From: Methylobacterium iners
GTDB lineage: Bacteria > Pseudomonadota > Alphaproteobacteria > Rhizobiales > Beijerinckiaceae
Length of the DNA: 55,173 bases
Reading direction: 5' to 3'
Assembly: GCF_022179305.1 (NCBI RefSeq)
Contig: NZ_BPQP01000041.1
Coordinates: 1 to 55,173 of the forward strand
In this document: positions 42,600 to 50,822 of the stretch, piece by piece
How positions within the stretch are numbered: the stretch's first letter is position 1
Layout of the letters: each line of letters begins with the position of its first letter
The notes under the pieces: model-generated
What the model was told of the DNA's origin: nothing
Seen by the model: the letters and a program-made list of their open reading frames with translations, nothing else
Database searches by the model: none
Position numbers and translations under genes: made by a program

Positions 42600-42916
42600 T
42601 CCAGCTTTCTGAGGATCTGCGGGGCTACGTCTACGACGTGTTCGTGACGCGGTTCGACTTCTGGCTGGTGTTCGGGCTCGCCGCGCAGCTCGTGTTCGGC
42701 TCGCGCTTCCTGCTGCAATGGATCGCCAGCGAGCGGGCGGGGCGCAGCGTGATGCCGCTCTCGTTCTGGTTCCTCTCCATCGCCGGCGGGATGATGACGC
42801 TGGTCTACGGGTTCGTCCGGCGCGAGCCCGTGATCATCTTCGGCCAGGCCCTCTCCACGATCATCTACCTGCGCAATCTCATGCTGATTTTGCGCGAACG
42901 GCGCGGAAAGCGGTGA
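42593..42916 (+). CDS. LAB_N (lipid A biosynthesis N-terminal domain) membrane protein
   Basis: A 107-residue protein with three to four hydrophobic segments and the LAB_N domain found at the start of some LpxB proteins: FGLAAQLVFGSRFLLQWIAS, SFWFLSIAGGMMTLVYGF and IIFGQALSTIIYLRNLMLI. Stand-alone copies next to GT2 and ArnT-like genes occur in alphaproteobacteria. In rhizobia such a partner (RgtF), as I recall, is needed with RgtE to make dodecaprenyl-phosphate galacturonic acid. Start GTG 42593 has GAGG 7 bases upstream and overlaps the previous gene by 7. The function here is inferred from context. Confidence 0.85.
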   Translation: MLIQLSEDLRGYVYDVFVTRFDFWLVFGLAAQLVFGSRFLLQWIASERAGRSVMPLSFWFLSIAGGMMTLVYGFVRREPVIIFGQALSTIIYLRNLMLILRERRGKR

Positions 42917-43509
42917 CACCGCTCCCGGCCTTTCACGACGACCTCGAGGCCTGTCGTGCGGAGGCTTGGCGGCTCTTGCGGGAGGGCGCCCGGCGCAACC
43001 GCGCGGGTTTCCACACGCCGGCCCTGGCCACGATCGACGGGCAGGGCCGGCCGCGGGTCCGGACGGTGGTGCTGCGCGAGGCTGATCCCGTGGCGGGCAC
43101 CCTGCGCTTTCACTGCGATCGCCGCTCGGGCAAAGCGGCCGAGATCGCCGCCAGCGGTTTTGCCGCCCTGCACGGCTACGATCCCGCGAGCAAGGTCCAG
43201 ATCCGGGCGGGCGGGCCGGCGCGGCTCCATACGGACGATGCCCTGGCGGACGCCGCCTGGGAGGGTTCGCTGGCGATGAGCCGGGTCTGCTACGGCACCG
43301 TTCCGGCACCCGGCTCGGTCGTCCCGACGGGCGGCGGCTACAGCTTGCCAGAGGACGCCGCCGCCATCGCCGCGGGCCGCGCGAACTTCGCGGCCGTGAT
43401 CGTCACGGTCGAGACCCTCGAATTCCTCTATCTCGACCGGCGCGGCCACCGTCGCGCAGGCTGGACGCGTGAGGGGGCGGACTGGGCGGGCGCTTGGCTG
43501 GTGCCGTGA
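42913..43509 (+). CDS. pyridoxamine 5'-phosphate oxidase-like FMN-binding protein
   Basis: A 198-residue split-barrel flavoprotein related to PdxH. It has FHTPALATIDGQGRPRVRTVVLRE near residue 33 (flavin-binding start), FHCDRRSGKAAEIAASG and the C-terminal VIVTVETLEFLYLDRRGHRRA, but not the full PdxH C-terminal signature, so it is a PNPOx relative (Alr4036-like) rather than certain pyridoxine oxidase. Its GTG start at 42913 overlaps the LAB_N stop by 4 bases. Its place in an envelope-glycosylation operon is unexplained. It is convergent with the metC-like gene, 4 bases apart. Confidence 0.85.
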   Translation: MTPLPAFHDDLEACRAEAWRLLREGARRNRAGFHTPALATIDGQGRPRVRTVVLREADPVAGTLRFHCDRRSGKAAEIAASGFAALHGYDPASKVQIRAGGPARLHTDDALADAAWEGSLAMSRVCYGTVPAPGSVVPTGGGYSLPEDAAAIAAGRANFAAVIVTVETLEFLYLDRRGHRRAGWTREGADWAGAWLVP

Positions 43510-43513
43510 CTTG

Positions 43514-44701
43514 CTACCGCGCCGCCCGCAGCCGGGCGAAGCCCGCATCGAGGTCGGCCTTGAGGTCGTCGAGGTCTTCGAGCCCGATGTGGAAGCGCAG
43601 CCCCGGGCCTCCGGGCTCCCAGCTTGTGGCGGTGCGGTAGGCCTTGCAGTCGAAGGGGATGACGAGGCTCTCGAAGCCGCCCCAGGAAAAACCCATCCCG
43701 AAGAGCTCGAGGCCATCGAGCATCGCGGCCACGGCCCCGGCTGAGGCCGGCTTCAGGATGACGCCGAACAGCCCCGAGGCGCCCGAGAAATCGCGCTTCC
43801 AGATGGCGTGGCCGGGGTCGTCCGGTAGGGCGGGATGAAGGACGCGCAGCACCTCGGGACGCGCCTGCAGCCACTCCGCCATCGCGAGGGCCTGCTGGCC
43901 GTGCTCGCGCAGGCGCAGCGCCATGGTGCGCAGGCCCCTCAATCCCAGAAAAACATCCTCCGGCCCGGCGCACATGGCGAAGTGGTCGAAGGTCCGGCGG
44001 AGCGCCGGCCAGTGCTTCGCGTTGGCCGTGGTCAGCCCGAGCAGCAGGTCCGAGCCGCCGCTGAGATACTTGGTGCCGGCCTCGATCACGAGGTCGACGC
44101 CGCGCGCATGAGCGGGAAACAGGAGCGGCGTCGCCCAGGTGTTGTCCATGATCACGCTGCCGCCGCGCGCGTGCACGGCCTCGGCGATGGCCGGCACGTC
44201 CTGCATCTCGAAGCTCTGCGAACCTGGCGCCTCGACGAGGACGGCCCGGGTGTTCGCCCGCAGCGACGCGACGATGCCGGCGCCGATCAGGGGATCGTAG
44301 TACTCGATCTCGACGCCGAAGCGGGCGAGCACCCCGTCGCAGAACTGCCGCGTCGGACGGTAGGCGGAATCGGTGACGAGCAGGTGGTCGCCCGCATTCA
44401 CCACGGACATCAGGGCGACGGTCACCGCCGCGAGGCCCGAGGGCGTGAGCACGGTGCCTGCCGCCCCCGACAGCTCCGTCCAGGCCTGCGCCAGTGCCTC
44501 GATCGTCGGCGAACCGGCCGTGCCGTAGGTGAAGCGGGCGCGCCGATGCTGGAGGTCGTCGTAGGTCGGGAACAGCACCGTCGAGCCGCGATAGATGGGC
44601 GTGTTGACGAAGCCGTGCTGGGCCGAAGGGTCGCGCCCAGCATGGACGAGGCGGGTGCTTGGCCCGAACCGGGCTGGATCGCGGGGCGGGGTATTGGCCA
44701 T
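43514..44701 (-). CDS. metC: cystathionine beta-lyase
   Basis: A 395-residue PLP enzyme of the Cys/Met metabolism (trans-sulfuration) family. The PLP lysine is Lys211 in GTKYLSGGSDLLLG. Other family marks are TPIYRGSTVLFPTYDD near 34, the FTYGTAGSPT segment near 57, SGLAAVTVALMSVV and the DNTWATPLLFPAHARGVD segment near 186. Its length and the GFSWGGFESLVIPFD stretch fit the MetC type that splits cystathionine to homocysteine, pyruvate and ammonia; cystathionine gamma-synthase or another branch cannot be excluded. ATG 44701 has an AGGG about 6 bases upstream. It is divergent from the aap genes with almost no room between starts. Confidence 0.9.
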   Translation of the reverse strand: MANTPPRDPARFGPSTRLVHAGRDPSAQHGFVNTPIYRGSTVLFPTYDDLQHRRARFTYGTAGSPTIEALAQAWTELSGAAGTVLTPSGLAAVTVALMSVVNAGDHLLVTDSAYRPTRQFCDGVLARFGVEIEYYDPLIGAGIVASLRANTRAVLVEAPGSQSFEMQDVPAIAEAVHARGGSVIMDNTWATPLLFPAHARGVDLVIEAGTKYLSGGSDLLLGLTTANAKHWPALRRTFDHFAMCAGPEDVFLGLRGLRTMALRLREHGQQALAMAEWLQARPEVLRVLHPALPDDPGHAIWKRDFSGASGLFGVILKPASAGAVAAMLDGLELFGMGFSWGGFESLVIPFDCKAYRTATSWEPGGPGLRFHIGLEDLDDLKADLDAGFARLRAAR

Positions 44702-45917
44702 CGGTACCCTGGGGGAGGGATGCTGCGCCGCAATCACGCCCGCTTGGTCCTCCGGCGTCAACCCGGCCCTTGACCGCGCCGGCGGGTTTGAGGGCAATGC
44801 GGGCGCCGAGAAAGCAGGCGAATCCGATGCGAGGGCCGATCCCATTCCCCTGAAGGACGCAATACCCGCCGGCTCTTCCTTCGGGCGAAGGGCGGGCTCG
44901 CGCCCCGTTCGATGGGGGATCGGAATCCTGGCGGCGGCGCTCCTCCTCGCCCCTCCCGCCCAGGCCCAGGGCATCCTCGCGCAGGTGAAGGCGCGCGGCC
45001 ACCTCGTCTGCGGCGTCAGCCAGGGTGTGGCGGGCTTCAGCATGCCCGACAGCCAGGGGCAGTGGCGCGGGCTCGACGTCGAGTTCTGCCGGGCGATGGC
45101 CGCAGCGATCTTCGACGATCCCGACAAGGTCCGCTTCATCCCGCTCGCCTCGCCCGCCCGCTTCACCGCCGTGCAATCGGGCGAGGTCGACGTCCTCGCC
45201 CGCAACACCACCTGGACGCTCGCCCGCGACACCGCGGCGATGAATTTCGGCGCGGTCAATTTCTACGACGGCCAGGGCTTCCTGGTGCGCAAGGACCGCA
45301 ACATCGCAGAGGTCCGCCAGCTCGACCGCGCCACGATCTGCCTGCAGCAGGGCACCACCACGGAGCTCAACCTCGCCGACTGGTTCCGGGCCCATGGCCT
45401 GACCCAATCGGTCGTCACCTTCGCCAACAGCGAGCAGACGCTCAGCGGCTACGAATCTGGGCGCTGCGACGCCCTCTCCACCGACAAGTCCTCGCTGTTC
45501 GGCGAGCGCCTCAAGACGGCCGATCCGGAGGCGCACGTGATCCTCGACGAGCTCATCTCGAAGGAGCCCTTCGCCCCCGCCCTCCGCCAGGGCGACGACC
45601 AGTGGCGGGACATCGTCACCTGGACCCACTATGCCATGCTGAACGCGGAGGAGGCGGGCCTGACGCGCGAGAACGTCGAGGCGACGCGCAAGGCGCCGGC
45701 GAGCCCCAATGTCCGCCGCATCCTGGGGCTGGAGGGCCGGTACGGCCAGGATCTCGGCCTGACCAACGACTGGGCCTTCCGGATCATCCGGCACGTCGGC
45801 AATTACGGCGAGGTCTTCTCGCGCAATGTCGGGGAGGGCTCAGCCCTCAAGGTGCCGCGCGGGTTGAACGCCCTCTGGACCCAGGGCGGCCTCCAGTACG
45901 GGCCGCCGATCCGGTGA
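44694..45917 (+). CDS. aapJ: general amino acid ABC transporter substrate-binding protein
   Basis: A periplasmic binding protein of the AapJ/BztA type that binds a broad range of L-amino acids and delivers them to the AapQM permease. The mature part starts near QGILAQVKARGHLVCGVSQG and shows GLDVEFCRAMAAAIF, SGEVDVLARNTTWTLARD, CLQQGTTTELNLADWF and LEGRYGQDLGLTNDWAFRIIRH (last given in part). The signal peptide is GIGILAAALLLAPPAQAQ. The start is unclear: no ATG or GTG lies close to the signal sequence, and the nearest usable codons are TTG 44694, GTG 44655 and ATG 44595, which would leave about 65-100 odd residues before it. TTG 44694 is a placeholder after GGGGCGGGG. Confidence 0.82.
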   Translation: MAIGTLGEGCCAAITPAWSSGVNPALDRAGGFEGNAGAEKAGESDARADPIPLKDAIPAGSSFGRRAGSRPVRWGIGILAAALLLAPPAQAQGILAQVKARGHLVCGVSQGVAGFSMPDSQGQWRGLDVEFCRAMAAAIFDDPDKVRFIPLASPARFTAVQSGEVDVLARNTTWTLARDTAAMNFGAVNFYDGQGFLVRKDRNIAEVRQLDRATICLQQGTTTELNLADWFRAHGLTQSVVTFANSEQTLSGYESGRCDALSTDKSSLFGERLKTADPEAHVILDELISKEPFAPALRQGDDQWRDIVTWTHYAMLNAEEAGLTRENVEATRKAPASPNVRRILGLEGRYGQDLGLTNDWAFRIIRHVGNYGEVFSRNVGEGSALKVPRGLNALWTQGGLQYGPPIR

Positions 45918-45980
45918 GGGGCTCGGCTTCACGGATCGCACGACGGAGCCTGAACGGATCGCAGGCAAGGCTCGGGTCCC

Positions 45981-46068
45981 CTCTCCCATTGGGAGAGGGA
46001 CAGGGTGAGGGGCGTGCCCCCTCCGGAGAATGCGCTCCCCTCACCCCAACCCTCTCCCCCTGGGAGAG
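45981..46068. repeat. nested palindromic repeat between aapJ and aapQ
   Basis: Two 32-bp arms (45981-46012 and 46037-46068) are inverted copies of each other with five mismatches, around a 24-bp centre. Each arm also contains its own small hairpin (CTCTCCC...GGGAGAG). The element fills most of the 192-bp gap between the binding-protein gene and the first permease gene, inside the operon. Confidence 0.85.
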
Positions 46069-46109
46069 GGAGCTCGTCGCGGGTCCCGCGACCGTCGAGC
46101 GGGCGTCGC

Positions 46110-47273
46110 ATGGCTGATTCCGCTCTCGCCCCCAAGCTCCGCCTCGCGGTCCAGGCCGGCCTGCTCCTCGCGGTGGCGGCGCTCGCCTACGGCGCGACCA
46201 CCAACGCCGCGGACAAGCTCGCCCGACAGGGCATCGTCGCGGGCTTCGGCTTCCTCCGGCGGGCGGCCGGGTTCGACATCTCCCAGACCTTGATCCCCTA
46301 CGCCGCCGCGACGGCGACCTACGGCGAGGCGATCCTTGTCGGGCTCCTCAACACGCTGCTCGTGGCGAGCCTCGGAATCGTGCTGGCGACGATCCTCGGC
46401 TTCGTCGTCGGCATCGCGCGCCGCTCCCCCAACGCCCTCGCCCGGGGACTGGCCGCGACCTACGTCGAGACCCTGCGCAACCTGCCGCTCCTCCTGCAAT
46501 TGCTGGTCTGGTACGTGGCGGTGCGGGTGGTGCTGCCGCCGGCCCTGGAGCCCGCGGTCTTCGCGGAGGGCGCCTTCCTGACCCAGCGGGGGCTGTTCCT
46601 GCCCCGACCGGACTTCTCCGGAACGGGCTGGCTCGTGCCCGCGGCCTTCCTCCTCGGGATCGGCGCGACGCTCATCCTCGCGCGCCTGTCGCGCCGCCGG
46701 ATCGAGGCCGGCCGGACGCCGCTGCCGGTGCTCGCCGCCGGGAGCGGCCTGATCCTCGGGCTTCCGGCCCTGGCCTGGATCGGCCTCGCGCTCGCGGGCC
46801 GGGTCATCCCCATCGCCTTTCCGGCGCGCGGGCCCTACGACATCGAGGGCGGGCTCGCCGTGCAGCCGGAATTCGCCGCCCTCCTCATCGGGCTCTCCAC
46901 CTATTCGGCCGCCTTCATCGCCGAGATCGTGCGCGCTGGCCTCGACAGCGTCGCCCGCGGGCAGGAGGAGGCGGCCCAGGCGCTCGGCCTCAACCGTGCC
47001 CAGCGGCTGCGCCTCGTGGTGGTGCCGCAGGCGATGCGGGTGATCGTGCCGCCGCTGACGAGCCAGTATCTCAGCCTGACGAAAAACTCCTCGCTCGGCG
47101 TGCTGATCGGCTATCCCGACCTCGTCCACGTCACGATGGGCACCGTGCTCAACCAGACCAACCAGGCGGTGGAGGCGGTGGCGATCACCATGGGCATCTA
47201 CCTCGCGCTCAGCCTCGTCACCTCGGTCGCGATGAACCTCTACAATCGCCGCGTCGCCCTGGTGGAGCGATGA
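46110..47273 (+). CDS. aapQ: general amino acid ABC transporter permease, AapQ type
   Basis: A 387-residue inner-membrane permease with about eight hydrophobic segments. The HEQ-family permease domain is recognised by [20 protein letters not shown] near residue 81, [19 protein letters not shown], and the EAAxxxG loop [25 protein letters not shown] near 290 (in part), which contacts the ATPase. The 90-residue extra part between the first helices and the C-terminal half is typical of AapQ. It starts at ATG 46110; the upstream frame is in the repeat. It overlaps aapM by 4 bases (ATGA). Confidence 0.92.
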   Translation: MADSALAPKLRLAVQAGLLLAVAALAYGATTNAADKLARQGIVAGFGFLRRAAGFDISQTLIPYAAATATYGEAILVGLLNTLLVASLGIVLATILGFVVGIARRSPNALARGLAATYVETLRNLPLLLQLLVWYVAVRVVLPPALEPAVFAEGAFLTQRGLFLPRPDFSGTGWLVPAAFLLGIGATLILARLSRRRIEAGRTPLPVLAAGSGLILGLPALAWIGLALAGRVIPIAFPARGPYDIEGGLAVQPEFAALLIGLSTYSAAFIAEIVRAGLDSVARGQEEAAQALGLNRAQRLRLVVVPQAMRVIVPPLTSQYLSLTKNSSLGVLIGYPDLVHVTMGTVLNQTNQAVEAVAITMGIYLALSLVTSVAMNLYNRRVALVER

Positions 47274-48409
47274 GCGAGACTTTTCTCCGCACGGCCGAGG
47301 TGCCGCCCCGGGCGCCGCCCGCGGCTGTCGGCGGGCCGTTCGCCTGGGTCCGACGAAACCTGTTCTCGAGCCTCGGCAACGCGGCGACCACCCTCGTGGT
47401 GCTCGCGCTCCTCGCCCTCGTCCTGCCGCCGCTCTTCCGCTTCCTCGTCCTCGACGCGGTCTGGACGGGCGGGTCCGGCGAGGCCTGCCGCCCGGAGGCG
47501 GCCGGCCGGCCGGTCGGCGCCTGCTGGGCCTTCATCCACGAAAAACTCGGCTACCTCGTCTACGGCTCCTACCCCTTAGCCGAGCGCTGGCGCCCCGACG
47601 CGGTCTTCGCGCTGATGCTGCTCGGCGGCGGCTGGATGCTGTGGCTCGACGCGCCGCGGCGGGGCTTGGGCGCCCTGTTCTTCTTCGGCGTCTTTCCGGT
47701 CGCCGCCTATCTGCTGCTCGCCGGCGCGCCGGCCCTCGGCCTGAAGCCCGTCCCGACCGGCCTGTGGGGCGGCATGATCGTGACCTTCGTGGTCTCCCTC
47801 GTCGGGATCGTGGTGTCGCTGCCGCTCGGCATCCTGCTGGCGCTGGGGCGGCGCTCCGACCTGCCCGTGATCCGCCTCGCCTGCACGCTCTTCATCGAGT
47901 TCTGGCGCGGCGTGCCCCTGATCACGGTGCTGTTCATGGCCAACGTCATGCTGCCGCTGTTCCTGCCCGGCGACATCACCATCGACCGGCTGCTGCGGCC
48001 GCTCGTCGGCGTCGCGCTGTTCGCCTCCGCCTACATGGCCGAGGTGGTGCGCGGCGGCTTGCAGGCGGTCCCGCCCGGTCAGGCCCAGGCCGCCCGGGCG
48101 CTGGGCCTGACGGAGCTGCAGATCCTGCGCTTCGTGGTCCTGCCCCAGGCGATCAAGATCGTGGTGCCCGGCATCGTCAACACCTTCATCGGCCTGTTCA
48201 AGGACACGACGCTGGTCTCGATCGTCGGCATCGCCGACTTCATCCGGGTGCTGGAATCGGCCCGCATCGACCCGCGCTGGGCGGCCCCCAGCGTGCCGGT
48301 GACGGCCTACGCCTTCGCGGCCCTGTTCTACTTCGCCTTCTGCTTTGGCATGGCCCGCTACGCCGCCTTCATCGAGCGGCGGCTGGCGGCCGGGGAGGGG
48401 GCGCGGTGA
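47270..48409 (+). CDS. aapM: general amino acid ABC transporter permease, AapM type
   Basis: A 379-residue second permease subunit with about eight membrane segments. Its length and long loop with two cysteines ([19 protein letters not shown] near 70) match AapM/BztC. Permease-domain marks are [37 protein letters not shown] and the ATPase-contact loop [21 protein letters not shown] near 276 (in part). It pairs with AapQ in a heterodimer. It overlaps aapQ upstream by 4 bases and aapP downstream by 4, showing translational coupling. Confidence 0.92.
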   Translation: MSETFLRTAEVPPRAPPAAVGGPFAWVRRNLFSSLGNAATTLVVLALLALVLPPLFRFLVLDAVWTGGSGEACRPEAAGRPVGACWAFIHEKLGYLVYGSYPLAERWRPDAVFALMLLGGGWMLWLDAPRRGLGALFFFGVFPVAAYLLLAGAPALGLKPVPTGLWGGMIVTFVVSLVGIVVSLPLGILLALGRRSDLPVIRLACTLFIEFWRGVPLITVLFMANVMLPLFLPGDITIDRLLRPLVGVALFASAYMAEVVRGGLQAVPPGQAQAARALGLTELQILRFVVLPQAIKIVVPGIVNTFIGLFKDTTLVSIVGIADFIRVLESARIDPRWAAPSVPVTAYAFAALFYFAFCFGMARYAAFIERRLAAGEGAR

Positions 48410-49152
48410 CGGGGGGGAAGGAGCCGCCCGCCGTCGCGATCACCGGGTTGAACAAGTGGTTCGGGTCCCACCACGTCCTGCGCGACGTCGACCTCACGGT
48501 GAGGCGGTCCGAGCGGCTCGTGATCTGCGGGCCCTCGGGCTCCGGCAAGTCGACCTTGATCCGCTGCATCAACGGCCTGGAGCCCTACCAGGGCGGCCGC
48601 ATCGCGCTCGCGGGCACGCGCCTCGATGGGCACCGAGAGGCCGAGATGGCGCGGCTCAGGACCGGCATGGTCTTCCAGAGCTTCAACCTGTTTGCGCACC
48701 TCACCGTGCTCGAGAACTGCACGCTCGCCCCGATCCACGTGCGGCGGATGGGACGGCATCGGGCGGAGGATCTCGCCATGGACCACCTTACGCGCGTGCG
48801 CATCCCGGAGCAGGCCCGGAAATATCCGGGCCAGCTCTCGGGCGGCCAGCGCCAGCGGGCCGCAATCGCCCGGGCGCTGTGCATGGCGCCGGAAATCATG
48901 CTCTTCGACGAGCCGACCTCCGCGCTGGACCCGGAGATGGTCGAGGAGGTGCTCGGCACCATGGTCGATCTCGCCCAATCCGGCATGACCATGCTCTGCG
49001 TTACCCACGAGATGGGCTTCGCCCGCCGGGTCGCGGACCGGGTCGTGTTCATGGACGAGGGCCAGATCATCGAGATCGCGCCGACCGACGCCTTCTTCCG
49101 GACGCCCCGCCATGAGCGGACCCGGGCCTTCCTCGGGCAAATCCTGCGTTAG
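48406..49152 (+). CDS. aapP: general amino acid ABC transporter ATPase
   Basis: A 248-residue ABC ATPase that powers amino acid uptake. Walker A is GPSGSGKST at residues 42-50, the signature is LSGGQRQR near 145, Walker B is [14 protein letters not shown] near 165 and the switch histidine is in [11 protein letters not shown] near 201. The Q-loop is [10 protein letters not shown]. Family membership is the polar amino acid (HisP/GlnQ/AapP) type. It starts at GTG 48406, overlapping the aapM stop (GTGA). A long palindrome covers the stop codon and ends the operon. Confidence 0.95.
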   Translation: MTGGKEPPAVAITGLNKWFGSHHVLRDVDLTVRRSERLVICGPSGSGKSTLIRCINGLEPYQGGRIALAGTRLDGHREAEMARLRTGMVFQSFNLFAHLTVLENCTLAPIHVRRMGRHRAEDLAMDHLTRVRIPEQARKYPGQLSGGQRQRAAIARALCMAPEIMLFDEPTSALDPEMVEEVLGTMVDLAQSGMTMLCVTHEMGFARRVADRVVFMDEGQIIEIAPTDAFFRTPRHERTRAFLGQILR

Positions 49153-49190
49153 AATAGTTTCCGTGATCCCCGGATCATGGAAACTATTCT
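49151..49190. terminator. 40-bp near-perfect palindrome at the end of the aap operon
   Basis: Arms 49151-49162 and 49179-49190 (AGAATAGTTTCC / GGAAACTATTCT) are perfect, the inner TGATCC / GGATCA also pair, and the only exception is a G-T pair between them. It is followed by TCTTCTTGTT. It reads as a terminator but is unusually long, symmetrical and AT-rich for this genome, so an operator or recombination site is also possible. Confidence 0.7.
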
Positions 49191-49257
49191 GTCTTCTTGT
49201 TGCCACGCATTTTTCCGCCGAACCGGTCGCCGCTTCGGCGGACAATGCTCTCGAGCC

Positions 49258-49440
49258 CTAGCTCTGCTGGCCGGAGCCTCCGTCGCCCGGCCCGTCGCTC
49301 GCCTCCTCGTAGGCCTGCATCCAGGCGGCGCGCTCCTCCGAGCCTTCGGGATAGGGGCATTGCGCCAGGCTCTTGCCGTAGAGCCGCGCGTTGCGCCCCT
49401 GGATGAACGGGCTGTCGCTCGCCGTCGCCTCGTGGTCCAT
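49258..49440 (-). CDS. ribosome modulation factor-like (Rmf/CrpP family) small protein
   Basis: A 60-residue protein whose central part PFIQGRNARLYGKSLAQCPYPEG (read as PFIQGRNARLYGK, then SLAQCPYPEG) followed by RAAWMQAYEEA matches the Rmf pattern NPFxxGxxAxxxGKxxxxCPY...RxxWxxGxxxA. RMF in gammaproteobacteria dimerises 70S ribosomes into inactive 100S particles; the related short family in alphaproteobacteria is called Rmf/CrpP and its function is not settled. ATG 49440 has GAGGAGG about 9 bases upstream. It runs towards the aap palindrome. It may inactivate ribosomes in stationary phase, but this is inference. Confidence 0.75.
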   Translation of the reverse strand: MDHEATASDSPFIQGRNARLYGKSLAQCPYPEGSEERAAWMQAYEEASDGPGDGGSGQQS

Positions 49441-49535
49441 GTCGTCCGGCCTCCTCAAGGGGTGTGATGGGTTCCCCTTCGTTAACGGCCTCGCGCTAAT
49501 CCTGTTTCGACAGTTGCGTTTCCGGGACGATCCCC

Positions 49536-49829
49536 TTGCCCACCCTGCGCCTCCTTGCCGCCGGCAGCGTCCTCGGCCTCAGCGTCGCGACGATCGGCCT
49601 CGTCTGCACCGATCGCCTCGATCATCCGGCTCCGGACCCGGTCCCCGTGATGGCGCGCTTCCCCGCGCTCGACCCCGCGACCACGGGCGCGGTCGCGCCG
49701 GCGGTGCCGGCGGTCAAGCCCGCGCCGGCCAAGCCTCCGGCGCCCCTGATGACGAACGGCTTCGACACCGAGCGCCTGAACGCCCTGATGCGCGGCGACC
49801 CCATCTCGGGACCGGCCCGGCGGAACTGA
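49536..49829 (+). CDS. small exported protein, unknown
   Basis: A 97-residue protein beginning with a hydrophobic segment (LRLLAAGSVLGLSVATIGLVC, about residues 4-24) that could be a signal peptide or membrane anchor; the cysteine at the end of it (VC-TDRL) is not a clear lipobox. The remainder is a Pro/Ala/Val-rich extended chain ending DPISGPARRN. The start is a TTG at 49536 (no ATG is available) and is uncertain. No family recognised. Codon use and the hydrophobic-plus-linker layout favour a real gene. Confidence 0.5.
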   Translation: MPTLRLLAAGSVLGLSVATIGLVCTDRLDHPAPDPVPVMARFPALDPATTGAVAPAVPAVKPAPAKPPAPLMTNGFDTERLNALMRGDPISGPARRN

Positions 49830-49873
49830 CCTGAACCCCGGGCCCGGCCCCGCGTTCGCGCAAGGCGCAAGGC

Positions 49874-50746
49874 GTGGAGGGAATCGTGGGCCTCATCTAC
49901 GCGCTCGGCGCCTATCTGAGCTGGGGCCTCGTCGTCCCGATCCACTTCAAGCTGCTCGATTCGGTGCCGGCCGGCACGGTGCTCGCCCATCGCATCGTCT
50001 GGTCGAGCCTGTTCGTCGGCGCGCTCCTCGTCGCCCTGCGCCGATCCCTGCGCAGCCCGTTCCCGCTGAGACCCCGCCACGGGCTGCTCGCGGCCTCGGC
50101 CGGTCTCATCGCCGTGAACTGGCTGCTCTACCTCTGGGCGGTGAATGCCGGCCGGATGCTCGACGCGAGCCTCGGCTACTTCATCAACCCGCTGGTGAGC
50201 GTGGCGCTCGGCGCCGTGGTGCTGGGCGAGCGCCTGCGGCCGGTCCAGGGCGCCGCCGTCGGCCTGGCGGCGCTCGCCGTCATCGTCGCGGTGGTCACCG
50301 CCGGCAGCCTTCCGCTCGTCTCGCTGGCGCTCGCCACGAGCTTCGCGCTCTACGGGCTCGTCCGCAAGGTCGTGGGCATCGATCCGATGATCGGCTTCTG
50401 CGCCGAGACCCTGATCCTCCTGCCCTTCGCGCTGTTCCATCTCGCCTTCACGTCCGCGCCGGCCGTTGAGGGCGATACCCTTCGCCTGAGCCTCCTTCTG
50501 CTCACCGGCGTGACCACGGCGCTTCCGCTGATCTGGTTCGCGGCCGCCGCTCAGCGGCTCACCCTCGCGACGCTCGGGCTGATGCAATATCTCGCCCCGA
50601 GCTGCCTCCTCATCCTCAGCGTCCTCGTCTACGGCGAGCGGGCCGAGCCGCAGCGGTGGCTGCTGTTCGCCCTGATCTGGCTGGCGCTGGCGATCTACGC
50701 CGCCGACGCCCTGCGCGCCGCTCGGGGTCCGCGCCCGGTTCCTTGA
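49874..50746 (+). CDS. rarD: EamA/RarD family drug/metabolite transporter
   Basis: A 290-residue membrane protein with ten predicted helices in two EamA repeats. It starts GLIYALGAYLSWGLVVPIHFK as RarD proteins do, contains LAHRIVWSSLFVGALLVALRR and ends with the SCLLILSVLVYGERAEPQRW block (motifs in part). RarD relatives are linked to chloramphenicol sensitivity or to export of small molecules; substrate unknown. The GTG at 49874 is chosen; GTG 49886 is an alternative. It is followed 76 bases later by an epimerase gene in the same direction. Confidence 0.88.
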   Translation: MEGIVGLIYALGAYLSWGLVVPIHFKLLDSVPAGTVLAHRIVWSSLFVGALLVALRRSLRSPFPLRPRHGLLAASAGLIAVNWLLYLWAVNAGRMLDASLGYFINPLVSVALGAVVLGERLRPVQGAAVGLAALAVIVAVVTAGSLPLVSLALATSFALYGLVRKVVGIDPMIGFCAETLILLPFALFHLAFTSAPAVEGDTLRLSLLLLTGVTTALPLIWFAAAAQRLTLATLGLMQYLAPSCLLILSVLVYGERAEPQRWLLFALIWLALAIYAADALRAARGPRPVP

Positions 50747-50822
50747 GGTGCCGGGCTTTCTTGAGGTGGTAGGCCCGGCCGTGTAGGCCAGCCGCGGCAA
50801 CCCGCGACCGTGAGGCGGCCCG

